A stretch of 64,000 nucleotides of DNA. It comes from Carboxylicivirga linearis. GTDB lineage: Bacteria > Bacteroidota > Bacteroidia > Bacteroidales > Marinilabiliaceae. Under the pieces are notes generated by a model. It did no database searches. It was not told the DNA's origin and was given only the letters and a program-made list of their open reading frames with translations. The stretch spans positions 62,001 to 126,000 of the forward strand of contig NZ_JAGUCO010000007.1 of NCBI RefSeq assembly GCF_018271995.1. Reading direction: 5' to 3'. This document shows, in pieces, positions 35,679 through 44,452 of this stretch. The number at the start of each line of letters is the position of its first letter. The stretch's first letter is position 1. The translations under genes were made by a program, and so were the position numbers.

Positions 35679-36338
35679 CTATTCCTTTTCTAAACTGATT
35701 AGTTTATTGTAATCCATTTGATGTAGCCCATCAACTACCATATGGGCTTTTCCTAATACGCTGGCAGAACCAATTCCTACGCATCTCATATTGCCTGCTA
35801 GAGCTGCTTCAACTCCTGCTTCGGCATCTTCAAAAACAACACATTCTTCAGGTTGTACATTTAAAGCCTCAGCTCCTTTTAGAAATACTTCGGGATTGGG
35901 TTTGGCTTCAGATACCTTTGTTCCATCAATAATAGCCTCAAAAAGGTTGGTAAGTTCCAGTCGTTCAAGAATTGTCATGGCATTTTTGCTGGCAGAACCT
36001 AATGCAATCTTAATGTCTTTAGCTTTTAATTCTTTTAAAAATGATTTTGCGCCCGGAAGAATTTCATCCGGTTTCATCTTTAATATAAAAGTTCTGTAGT
36101 TTTCATTTTTTTTGTCGGCCAGGCGCAGTTTTTCTTCATCTGTAAGAGTTACTCCACCTATTTCCAGTAATATTTCCAGGGATGTCATTCTGCTAACTCC
36201 CTTTAAGCGTTCATTGTCTTTTTCAGTAAAGTCAAATCCAAGTTCTTTCGCTAATTCTCGCCAGGCTATATAGTGATACTTGGCTGTGTCCACAATTACC
36301 CCATCTAAGTCAAATAGACAAGCTTTTATCTTTCCCAT
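35679..36338 (-). CDS. pgmB: Beta-phosphoglucomutase
   Basis: A HAD-superfamily mutase of 219 residues that converts beta-glucose-1-phosphate into glucose-6-phosphate. The catalytic FDLDGVIVDT places the nucleophile Asp and acid/base Asp at residues 10 and 12. The cap domain motif RLKGVSRMTSLEILL (substrate-binding Arg) and the motif LGSASKNA follow, with VFEDAEAGVEAA near the end. Its substrate is exactly the product of the adjacent maltose phosphorylase, so the two genes form one pathway. Confidence 0.95.
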   Translation of the reverse strand: MGKIKACLFDLDGVIVDTAKYHYIAWRELAKELGFDFTEKDNERLKGVSRMTSLEILLEIGGVTLTDEEKLRLADKKNENYRTFILKMKPDEILPGAKSFLKELKAKDIKIALGSASKNAMTILERLELTNLFEAIIDGTKVSEAKPNPEVFLKGAEALNVQPEECVVFEDAEAGVEAALAGNMRCVGIGSASVLGKAHMVVDGLHQMDYNKLISLEKE

Positions 36339-36364
36339 GATTTCTTTTTGATTTACGACTGTAC

Positions 36365-37753
36365 TTAATTATTTGTTTTTACAAAGAAGACGGATATTGC
36401 ACCCAATATCATACTAACACCTGCAATTACAAGCATAAAAATAGCTTCTCCATCAAAGAAGTACTTTAGTATTGATCCGGCAACTAATCCGCTTAAGATC
36501 TGAGGACCAGCAATGGTGAAATTGAAGATTCCCATAAACACACCCATCTTATCGGCAGGTATTGATTCAGATAAAATAGCATAAGGCATAGCCAAAATAC
36601 CGGCCCAGGCTATTCCTATTCCAATCATTGGAATCATCCACATTACAGCGCTGGAAGGAACATCAACCTGTGTAAATAAAAGGTTCAAATGTACCATATC
36701 ACCTCCTTGAAAGAATAGGGTAGAGATATAAGCTATTCCTCCGATTAATAAGGTTATGCTGTATACAGTTTTTCTTCCTAACTGGTTTGCTAATTTCGAC
36801 ATTTGGGTTGAAAACAAAGCGGCAAATAAACTGTAACCTGCAAATAAAATTCCTACCCAATCACCAGCATCCTGAGCTCCTTGAGATGCACTTTCACCAA
36901 TGGCTTCGCCCCAAACATGTTGCGAAACGGCAGGTGTTGTATACACCCACATGATGTAAAGTGCAAACCACGAGAAAAACTGAACAATGGCCAGTTGGAG
37001 CATTGTTTTAGGTGTAATTCTCAAAAGTCGAAAGAATCCGATAAATCCTTTGTAGCGAGGATCTGTTTCTTTTGTTTGATCCAATCCTTTATATTCAGCA
37101 TATTCCTCTGGCGGATATTCTTTTGTTCGTAGAACAGTCCAAATAACCGAAAGAAGTAAAATGCTTCCACCAATGTAAAAGGACCAGATAACGGATGGAG
37201 CTACTGTTCCGGGATCTGAAGTGTTAGCAATATTGAGTACGTTGGTAAGGATAAAAGGAAGTATGGATCCTAATACTGCACCAGCATTAATTAAGAAACT
37301 TTGAGTTGAATACCCAAGGTTTCTTTGTTCTGATGGTGTCATGTCGGCTACCAATGCCCGAAATGGCTGCATAGTAATATTAAATGAGCCATCCATTAAG
37401 GCAAACATAAATAAACCAAATAATAGCACAGGCATAACAGAAACCACGACTGATGCATTAGGCATTAAAAACATGGAAATAGCAGCGACAATTGCCCCGC
37501 CTAAAATGTAGGGGCCTCTTCGTCCGAATCGATTCCATGTGCGGTCACTTGCCGAACCTACAATAGGTTGTACTATTAAGCCCATCAACGGTGCTGCTAT
37601 CCAAAAAAGGGGTAGCGCATGTAAGTCGGCACCTAAATTGGAAAGAATTCGACTAACATTGGCACTTTGAAGTGCAAAACCCATTTGAATTCCAAGGAAG
37701 CCGAAGCTTACATTCCAGATTTGCCAAAAAGATAGTTTTGGTAGTTTCTTCAT
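36365..37753 (-). CDS. MFS sugar transporter, probable maltose importer (SLC45-like)
   Basis: A 462-residue inner-membrane protein with 12 predicted helices. The loop GSASDRTWNRFGRRGPYILGG (about 66-86) is the MFS motif in the form seen in SLC45/GPH-like sugar transporters. Genes like this lead maltose operons in other Bacteroidota. It is first in malT-pgmB-mapA and carries an unusually long leader of about 240 bases, in front of which lie LacI-type operators (38089-38100 and 38154-38171). Confidence 0.88.
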   Translation of the reverse strand: MKKLPKLSFWQIWNVSFGFLGIQMGFALQSANVSRILSNLGADLHALPLFWIAAPLMGLIVQPIVGSASDRTWNRFGRRGPYILGGAIVAAISMFLMPNASVVVSVMPVLLFGLFMFALMDGSFNITMQPFRALVADMTPSEQRNLGYSTQSFLINAGAVLGSILPFILTNVLNIANTSDPGTVAPSVIWSFYIGGSILLLSVIWTVLRTKEYPPEEYAEYKGLDQTKETDPRYKGFIGFFRLLRITPKTMLQLAIVQFFSWFALYIMWVYTTPAVSQHVWGEAIGESASQGAQDAGDWVGILFAGYSLFAALFSTQMSKLANQLGRKTVYSITLLIGGIAYISTLFFQGGDMVHLNLLFTQVDVPSSAVMWMIPMIGIGIAWAGILAMPYAILSESIPADKMGVFMGIFNFTIAGPQILSGLVAGSILKYFFDGEAIFMLVIAGVSMILGAISVFFVKTNN

Positions 37754-37956
37754 CTTTTATCTATTATCAATGATCACAATATTGATTGATGTATCTCTTA
37801 TAATGGTAATTAACATAGGCTCAAATCATCAACTGATTGAGTTAATATTAATTATTCCAGATACATCTATTTACAGCATAACTACTGTACCACTAAAATG
37901 ATGTTATTTGAGATTTCAACAGAATAATATACCATTCTTAAAACTGATGCTTTAAG

Positions 37957-37997
37957 TTAAAGGTATTAGCAGGTAAGTCACTTTTTACATAAATCCA
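37957..37997 (+). repeat. Cis-element shared with the susC upstream region (copy A)
   Basis: Three blocks in the same order and strand as at 39706-39742: TTAAAGGTATTAGCA (exact 15-mer), TAAGTCA and CATAAATCCA, with different spacer lengths. On this side it lies antisense to the mal operon leader, so it is more likely a DNA-level site than an RNA element. Confidence 0.55.
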
Positions 37998-38000
37998 ATA

Positions 38001-38008
38001 CAAATGTA
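38001..38008 (-). promoter_or_regulatory. -7 box of the mal operon
   Basis: The minus strand reads TACATTTG, an exact TAnnTTTG. Predicted start near 37995, giving a leader of about 240 bases before the MFS gene. The -33 box is poor, as expected for an activated promoter. Confidence 0.45.
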
Positions 38009-38088
38009 ATAATTATGAAGAAATGTTACCTCTAAAAAAGTTGCGGTTGTTTTGTGTAAAGGTATAGTTTTCAGATGTGATACAGAAT

Positions 38089-38100
38089 GCAAACGTTTGC
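38089..38100. promoter_or_regulatory. LacI-family operator 1 (mal side)
   Basis: GCAAACGTTTGC, a perfect 12-bp palindrome with the central CG step typical of LacI/CcpA-type sites. About 95 bases upstream of the predicted mal start. Confidence 0.7.
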
Positions 38101-38153
38101 GATGGTGGTTAAAAATCTTTAATTTTTTTTCAATATAATAATTTAATTTTTTC

Positions 38154-38171
38154 GCAAACGTTTTCGGAAAA
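38154..38171. promoter_or_regulatory. LacI-family operator 2 (mal side)
   Basis: GCAAACGTTTTCGGAAAA, an exact 18-base match to operator 3 upstream of susC, built on the same GCAAACG core. Confidence 0.7.
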
Positions 38172-38239
38172 CTATCTAATCATTGTCAATTACTAATTAA
38201 GGTAATGTTTTCTTTTAGTTAATAATGCTGAAGTTCTTT

Positions 38240-39268
38240 TTAGATAGTCTTACCTAATTGAGAAGAGGTGCGTTCTACTAATTCAGGAGTAAAGATCTTT
38301 GTTTCAAACTCTCCATCAATAGCTGTCTCTTCAATATGACCGATTAAAAGATTCATGGCTGCTTGTCCTATTATATAGCCTTTTTGCTCAACGGTTGATA
38401 GTGGAGGATAGGCAATATCTGCAATAGGGCCATCGCCAAAGCCAACAACAGCAATGTCTTTGGGTACATTATATCCGTTGCGTTGAAGCACCTGCATGAC
38501 GGCTATGGCAGTACTATCATTAACAGCAAAAATGCCATCAATGCTACCGGCCAGATTGAGTATTTCGTCTTCTTTAGCAAAAACAGATTCCCGGGTATCG
38601 CATTTCACAATAAACTGTTCCTTGCATTCTAGCTGGTGTTCTTTCATGGCACTGCAAAAACCTTCTTTTCTATTTTTACCTATTAATAAATGTTGTGGAG
38701 CTGAAAGGTGCATTATTTTTTTACATCCCTTGCTAATCAGGTGTTTGGTTGCTATTCTTGCCCCTTCAAAGTCATCTGCAATAACCCTATCGGTAGAAAT
38801 AGCTTCACAAATTCGATCAAAAAAGACCATTGGAACACCATTTTCCTGCACATTTTGAAAATGAGCAAAGTCGTGGGTGTTCTTACTCATAGAAACCAGT
38901 ATGCCATCTACTCTATTGTCGATTAGAGCTTGTAAATCAATTACTTCTCTTTGGTAGTTTTCATTTGTTTGGCAAATAATTGCATTAAAGCCTTTTCCAT
39001 AGGCTACATCTTCAATGCCACTAATAACGGTAGAAAAGAAATGATGCACTATTTCAGGAATTACTATACCAATGGTATTGGTTTTACTACTTCTGAGACT
39101 TAAAGCTAAAGCATTCGGTCTGTAATTTACTTTTTCGGCAAAGGTCTGAACTAATTGCTTGGTTTTAGGGCTAATATCTGGATGGTCTTTTAAAGCTCTT
39201 GAAACGGTTGAAGGTGAAATACCAAGAACCCTGGCTATATCTTTTATTGTAATAGGATGTGATTTCAT
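38240..39268 (-). CDS. LacI-family transcriptional regulator of the maltose/starch locus
   Basis: A 342-residue regulator. The N-terminal helix-turn-helix (ITIKDIARVLGISPSTVSRAL, about 7-27) and hinge are followed by a periplasmic-binding-protein-like sensor domain (GIVIPEIVHHFFSTVISGIED onward). It stands between the mal operon and the susC operon, and four matching palindromes flank it on both sides, so it probably controls both in response to a maltose-related sugar. Classical Bacteroides sus uses the membrane regulator SusR instead, so this layout resembles that of Flavobacteriia. A half-site (39351-39360) may allow autoregulation. Confidence 0.93.
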   Translation of the reverse strand: MKSHPITIKDIARVLGISPSTVSRALKDHPDISPKTKQLVQTFAEKVNYRPNALALSLRSSKTNTIGIVIPEIVHHFFSTVISGIEDVAYGKGFNAIICQTNENYQREVIDLQALIDNRVDGILVSMSKNTHDFAHFQNVQENGVPMVFFDRICEAISTDRVIADDFEGARIATKHLISKGCKKIMHLSAPQHLLIGKNRKEGFCSAMKEHQLECKEQFIVKCDTRESVFAKEDEILNLAGSIDGIFAVNDSTAIAVMQVLQRNGYNVPKDIAVVGFGDGPIADIAYPPLSTVEQKGYIIGQAAMNLLIGHIEETAIDGEFETKIFTPELVERTSSQLGKTI

Positions 39269-39513
39269 ATTGTCTTCTTGGATAATAAAGGTATGTCCTT
39301 TATACAGCTCATTTGTTAAAGATAATAAATTTGATTGATTCTAAAGAAGACAAACGTTCGTATTTCTACCATTTAAAGGGGGCTGATGCATGACTTGATA
39401 TTTGTTAATTGATGTTAATAAGCTGTGAGCCTTTGATTTCTTAAATAGTAATCTTAAAAGGAACATCTTATTATTGTATGCTTAATGTAGGTTCTTGGGT
39501 AATGCTTGTTATT

Positions 39514-39531
39514 GCAAACGTTTTCGGAAAA
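39514..39531. promoter_or_regulatory. LacI-family operator 3 (susC side)
   Basis: GCAAACGTTTTCGGAAAA, identical over 18 bases to operator 2 on the mal side. Confidence 0.7.
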
Positions 39532-39588
39532 TTGACCGTTCTTTTTAAACATGTTTTATATCATAAAAATGCTTTTGCAATCGTCATC

Positions 39589-39600
39589 GCAAACGATTGC
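39589..39600. promoter_or_regulatory. LacI-family operator 4 (susC side)
   Basis: GCAAACGATTGC, matching the core palindrome with one central change. It overlaps a second inverted repeat GCAATCG...CGATTGC (39577-39600), so two registers of binding are possible. Confidence 0.6.
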
Positions 39601-39705
39601 GGAGAGATATTTGGAAAATTAATGTAATTCAATGTTAAAAAGTGTATACTTTTTGATTGAAACTTCATAAGTTTGCAATGATATTTCAATACAATAAACA
39701 CTGTT

Positions 39706-39742
39706 TTAAAGGTATTAGCATTGTTGCTAAGTCATAAATCCA
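39706..39742 (+). repeat. Cis-element shared with the mal upstream region (copy B)
   Basis: TTAAAGGTATTAGCA (39706-39720), TAAGTCA (39728-39734) and CATAAATCCA (39733-39742) repeat the blocks at 37957-37997. Here the spacing creates a TTAGCA-TTGT-TGCTAA inverted repeat. It ends about 58 bases before the susC ATG. Confidence 0.55.
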
Positions 39743-39800
39743 CTGAAATCCTTTAAAATGGATTCTAATGTTTATTAATAATCAAGAAAATCTATGTTTT

Positions 39801-42800
39801 ATGAAAAAACAGTCCAATTTGTTTAAGTTACTGTTTCTTTTTCTGGCATTTTTTAGCTTTCTAAATATTAATGCACAGGAAATGACTGTTACAGGAGTTG
39901 TGACAGATGCAAGTAATGGTATGCCTTTGCCCGGAGTAACAGTGGCTATAAAAGGTACTACTATTGGTACAATTACTACTCCTGATGGTACATATACCCT
40001 AAAAGCCAATAAGGGACAAATACTTGTTTACTCATTTATTGGCTATAAAAATGTGGAGTCTGTTATTGGAGATCAATCTCAGATTAATATTGCTTTAGAC
40101 GCCGATGTAATTGGAATGGAAGAGGTAGTAGTTATTGGTTATGGTACCAGTAAAAAGAAAGACCTTACCGGTTCTATTCAAACAGTAAGTGCTGACGATT
40201 TTAATCAGGGTGTTTTAAGTTCACCTCAGCAATTAATCAATGGTAAGGTGGCCGGTGTTCAAATAACCGACGGTGGTGGTGCTCCAGGAGAAGGTGCTAC
40301 TATTCGTATTCGAGGAGGATCGTCTTTAAGTGCTTCAAATGATCCTTTAATTATTATTGATGGAGTTCCGTTAGATAATAGTGGTGTATCAGGAATGCGT
40401 AACCCTTTAAATGTTGTTAATCCTAACGATATTGAAACATTTACCGTGTTAAAAGATGCATCAGCTACTGCCATTTATGGTTCTCGTGCATCAAACGGTG
40501 TTATTTTAATTACCACTAAAAAAGGTAAAGCTTCTGGTTTACAGGTTGATTACTCTGGTAATGTATCTGTAGCAACTCCAGCAAGCAAATTAGATATGCT
40601 TTCTGCTGATGAGTATAGAGAAGTGTTGGCAGATAAATTTCCTGGTAATGTAGGTTTATTAGGAACAGCTAATACAGATTGGCAGGATGAAGTGTACAGA
40701 AATGCCATAAGTACAGATCATAACTTGGCTCTTTCGGGTATGGTTGTTGAAAATTTACCGTACAGACTTTCTGTTGGTTACAATAATACCAATGGTATTC
40801 TAGATGAGTCGAGTATGGAAAGAACCACTGCTTCATTAAACTTGAATCCTTCATTATTTGATGATCATTTACGAGTAAATATTGCGGCAAAAGGGATGTT
40901 TATTAATAATAACTTCTCAAATCAGGGAGCAGTTGGAGCAGCCATTTCAATGGATCCAACACAAGTTATTCGAGGTGATGAATATGCAGCTTATGGTGGT
41001 TATTTTGCCTGGGCGCGTCCTGATGGATCACCAAACGGTAATGCTCCGGATAACCCACGTGCATTAATTGATCAAAGAGTTGATAAATCAAAAGTAAACC
41101 GTTTTGTAGGTAATGCACAGTTCGACTATAAATTCCATTTCTTACCAGACTTAAGAGCCAACTTAAATTTAGGTCTTGACATGTCAGAAGGTAAAGATGA
41201 TGATGGTATACAGACACTTCCTGGTGCAGCTTGGGACACAGATGCATATCTACGAGGAGGTGGTTATAATACCTATGTTCAGAAAAAAGAAAATAAGTTA
41301 TTAGACTTCTATTTGCAATATACCAAAGCTCTTCCATCAATCGATTCTCGTTTTGATGTAATGGGAGGTTACTCATGGCAACACTTCTGGGCTGAAAATA
41401 CTTCAGGCTCCTGGTTTAATTTGCCTAATGAGGATGGCGAATATGTAAGAGATCCTGAGAATTTAACAAGAAATGAAAATTACCTGGTTTCCTTCTTTGG
41501 TCGATTAAACTATATATTGTCTGATAAATACTATGTTACTTTTACCTTACGTAACGATGGTTCATCGCGTTTCTCGGAAGAAAATCGTTGGGGACTATTC
41601 CCATCAGTTGCTCTTGCATGGAATATGAAAGAAGAATCATTTCTGTCAAACTCTGATGTTCTGTCAACCTTAAAAATGAAAGTAGGTTATGGGGTGACAG
41701 GTCAGCAGGATATTGGATCTGATTATGGATATTTTGGAACCTACAAATCAGGTCAGCCAACTGCCCAATACATGTATTATAATAGTCTAACTGGAAGTTA
41801 TGATAGAATTCCAATGACAACTATTCGTCCGAATGGCTACGATGAAAACCTTAAGTGGGAGGAAACAACTACATATAATGTTGGATTTGACTATGGATTC
41901 TTAAATAATAGAATTAGCGGTACTTTAGATGTATATCTTCGTGAGACCAAAGATTTATTGAATCAAATACCAGTTCCAGCAGGTGCTAACTTAACAAATG
42001 AGTTGGTAACTAATGTGGGTAGTTTAGAGAATAAGGGTTTTGAATTTACTGTTAATGCAACAGCTATTCAAAACAATGATTTTACCTGGGATATAGGTGC
42101 TAATGTAACTTATAACCAAAATGAAATCACTAAGTTAACAAGAGTTGAAGATCCTAATTATTTAGGTGTTCAAACTGGTGGTATAAGTGGTGGAACAGGT
42201 AACCTTGTACAAATACATCAGGTTGGTCAGGCAGCAGGTTCATTCTTTGTATATCAGCAAGTTTACGATAATGATGGTAACCCTATTGAAGGAGTTTATA
42301 TTGATAGAGATGAGAATGGAGAATTTAATGAGAGTGACCTTATGGTGTATAAGCAATCGGCTCCAAAAGTAATGCTGGGATTAAATACTTCTCTTACTTA
42401 TAAAAACTGGGATTTTAGTTTGGTAGGACGCGCTAATCTTGGGCAATATGTTTATAATAACATGGCTTCTAATACAGGGTGGTATAATAGTATGCAGATT
42501 AGTGGTGAGTATTTAAATAATTTAAACAGAGACGTGTTTAATACAAACTTTAATAGTGCTCAATATTTGTCATCTTACTATGTTCAAAAGGCATCTTTCT
42601 TTAGAATGGATAATATCACTTTAGGTTATGATATGAGTGATTTATTGAATAATTCATTCAAAATGCGTGTATATAGTTCCGTTAACAATGCATTTGTAAT
42701 TACAGGATATGAAGGATTAGATCCTGAAGTTAGTGGTGGTATTGATAACAATGTTTATCCACGTCCAAGAACATTTTTGTTAGGTGTAAATGTTACATTT

Positions 42801-42803
42801 TAA
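39801..42803 (+). CDS. susC: SusC/RagA-type TonB-linked outer-membrane transporter
   Basis: The outer-membrane barrel that imports starch oligosaccharides, working with SusD. The start was set at ATG 39801 (MKKQSNLFKLL), which gives a clean signal peptide ending in NINAQ; an in-frame ATG at 39768 is too far out. About 1000 residues: carboxypeptidase-like domain (about 28-110), TonB box region EEVVVIGYGT, plug domain (PQQLINGKVAGVQI, RGGSSLSASNDPLIIIDGVPLDN), then the barrel ending in LLGVNVTF. First gene of the right-hand operon. Confidence 0.96.
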   Translation: MKKQSNLFKLLFLFLAFFSFLNINAQEMTVTGVVTDASNGMPLPGVTVAIKGTTIGTITTPDGTYTLKANKGQILVYSFIGYKNVESVIGDQSQINIALDADVIGMEEVVVIGYGTSKKKDLTGSIQTVSADDFNQGVLSSPQQLINGKVAGVQITDGGGAPGEGATIRIRGGSSLSASNDPLIIIDGVPLDNSGVSGMRNPLNVVNPNDIETFTVLKDASATAIYGSRASNGVILITTKKGKASGLQVDYSGNVSVATPASKLDMLSADEYREVLADKFPGNVGLLGTANTDWQDEVYRNAISTDHNLALSGMVVENLPYRLSVGYNNTNGILDESSMERTTASLNLNPSLFDDHLRVNIAAKGMFINNNFSNQGAVGAAISMDPTQVIRGDEYAAYGGYFAWARPDGSPNGNAPDNPRALIDQRVDKSKVNRFVGNAQFDYKFHFLPDLRANLNLGLDMSEGKDDDGIQTLPGAAWDTDAYLRGGGYNTYVQKKENKLLDFYLQYTKALPSIDSRFDVMGGYSWQHFWAENTSGSWFNLPNEDGEYVRDPENLTRNENYLVSFFGRLNYILSDKYYVTFTLRNDGSSRFSEENRWGLFPSVALAWNMKEESFLSNSDVLSTLKMKVGYGVTGQQDIGSDYGYFGTYKSGQPTAQYMYYNSLTGSYDRIPMTTIRPNGYDENLKWEETTTYNVGFDYGFLNNRISGTLDVYLRETKDLLNQIPVPAGANLTNELVTNVGSLENKGFEFTVNATAIQNNDFTWDIGANVTYNQNEITKLTRVEDPNYLGVQTGGISGGTGNLVQIHQVGQAAGSFFVYQQVYDNDGNPIEGVYIDRDENGEFNESDLMVYKQSAPKVMLGLNTSLTYKNWDFSLVGRANLGQYVYNNMASNTGWYNSMQISGEYLNNLNRDVFNTNFNSAQYLSSYYVQKASFFRMDNITLGYDMSDLLNNSFKMRVYSSVNNAFVITGYEGLDPEVSGGIDNNVYPRPRTFLLGVNVTF

Positions 42804-42815
42804 TTTTGAAAGAAT

Positions 42816-44435
42816 ATGAAAGTATTTAATATATATAAAGTATTTCTTGCACTTGCTCTGGTATTTGGTCTTGGAGCGTGTGTGAATGATTTGGATGTTA
42901 CTCCAATTGATCCAAATCTGGCTACAGCTGATAAAATTCTGGATTCTGAAGAGGCTTTCTATCAGGTGTTAACTAAAATTTATGCCGGTTTTGCTGTCTC
43001 AGGTCAGACAGGTCCTGCAGGTGATCCCGATTTGGTAGGTTTTGATGAAGGACATAGTCAATATTGGAGAGCTTATTTTGTTTGTCAGGAATTACCAACT
43101 GATGAGGCTGTTAATGGTTGGAATGATGGTGATTTGCCCGATATAAGTCAGTTGGATTGGGGAGCAAACAATGGTTTTATTCGTCAGTTTTATTATAGAG
43201 CAATCTATCAGGTATCGTTAGCCAATGAGTTTATTCGTCAGGCAAATTCACTGGGTAAAGAAGAATATACAAATCTTCCTCAATATATGGCAGAAGCTCG
43301 ATTTCTTAGAGCACTTGCTTACTGGCATGCGTTGGATTTATTCGGTAACGGAGTTCCTTTTGTAACAGAAGATAGTCCTATTGGATCAGTACTTCCATTG
43401 CCGGCTGGTGAAGCCAGAGGTCCTGAGTTATTTAACTATATCGAAAGTGAATTGATGGCTATTGTTGGCGATACTGAGGATGATTCTCAAGTATTACTGG
43501 ATGTTGGTCAATCAATGGGCGGACAAGCTAATAAAGCAGCAGCCTGGATGGTTTTGGCTAAATTATATCTAAACCATAGTGTTTATTTAGGAGAAACTAA
43601 TTCTGAATATTATACAAAAGCAAGAACATACTTAAATAAGATTACCTCAGCTGGTTATAGTTTAATAACTGATTCTGAAGTAACTGATGTATACACTCCT
43701 TATGAAAGGTTATTCTTGGCAGATAACTATTCAGCAGATAGTGAAATTATCTATTCAATTAATTTTGACGGAGATGTTTCGCGTTCATACGGTGGAATGA
43801 CCTATGTAATTGCAGCCTCTATTGGTGGAGAAATGACTCCAAATGAATATGGTATGGCCAATGGTTGGGGTGGTAATAGAACTACTAAAGCTTTAGTTAA
43901 TAAGTTTGATGCTGCTGATGGTCGTGCGCTTTGGTTTACCGAAGGTCAACAACTAGAGATTGATCAACAAGATCAGTTTACTCATGGATATGCAGTTGTA
44001 AAATACAAAAACCGTACAAGAAGTGGTGGTTTTGGTACGAATGAAGGTAGCTCTGATTGGGTTGATGTAAATGTTCCTGTATTTCGTTTGGCTGATGCTT
44101 ATTTAATGGCAGCAGAGGTTGATTTGCGTTTAGATGGAAGTGTATCCGCTCAGAGTTTATCTTATCTGCAAGAAATTGTAGATAGAGCAGGAGTTTCTTT
44201 GCCAACTAATGTTGATTTAGATTGGATTTTGGATGAGCGTGCTCGCGAATTGTATTGGGAGTGTCATCGTCGTACTGATTTGGTTCGTTTTGGCAAATTC
44301 ACTTCAGGATACAATTGGCCATTAAAAGGTAATAGTTTAAGTGGAAAGGATGTTGATGCAAAATATAACTTAATGCCAATACCATTTACTGATATTACTG
44401 CAAATCCTAACCTTGTACAGAATCCGAATTATTAA
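42816..44435 (+). CDS. susD: SusD/RagB-family surface glycan-binding lipoprotein
   Basis: A 539-residue lipoprotein (lipobox GLGAC, mature Cys about residue 22) that caps the SusC barrel and presents sugar. The tetratricopeptide-like SusD fold is indicated by AEARFLRALAYWHALDLFGNGVPF, the NKAAAWMVLAKLYLN helix and the C-terminal LDERARELYWECHRRTDLVRFGKF, all hallmarks of the family. It starts 12 bases after susC. Confidence 0.97.
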   Translation: MKVFNIYKVFLALALVFGLGACVNDLDVTPIDPNLATADKILDSEEAFYQVLTKIYAGFAVSGQTGPAGDPDLVGFDEGHSQYWRAYFVCQELPTDEAVNGWNDGDLPDISQLDWGANNGFIRQFYYRAIYQVSLANEFIRQANSLGKEEYTNLPQYMAEARFLRALAYWHALDLFGNGVPFVTEDSPIGSVLPLPAGEARGPELFNYIESELMAIVGDTEDDSQVLLDVGQSMGGQANKAAAWMVLAKLYLNHSVYLGETNSEYYTKARTYLNKITSAGYSLITDSEVTDVYTPYERLFLADNYSADSEIIYSINFDGDVSRSYGGMTYVIAASIGGEMTPNEYGMANGWGGNRTTKALVNKFDAADGRALWFTEGQQLEIDQQDQFTHGYAVVKYKNRTRSGGFGTNEGSSDWVDVNVPVFRLADAYLMAAEVDLRLDGSVSAQSLSYLQEIVDRAGVSLPTNVDLDWILDERARELYWECHRRTDLVRFGKFTSGYNWPLKGNSLSGKDVDAKYNLMPIPFTDITANPNLVQNPNY

Positions 44436-44452
44436 TCTTAATTACAGAAACA

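Larger units (their letters stand above)
37754..38239. other. 486-base regulatory region between the mal operon and lacI-type gene
   Basis: No coding frame supported. Contains a block repeated upstream of susC (37957-37997), a minus-strand -7 box (38001-38008) and two LacI-type operators (38089-38100, 38154-38171). Confidence 0.7.
39269..39800. other. 532-base regulatory region between the lacI-type gene and susC
   Basis: No coding frame supported. Holds an operator-like sequence CAAACGTTCG (39351-39360), operators 3 and 4, and the second copy of the shared cis-element. I could not place a convincing plus-strand -33/-7 pair for susC. Confidence 0.7.
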
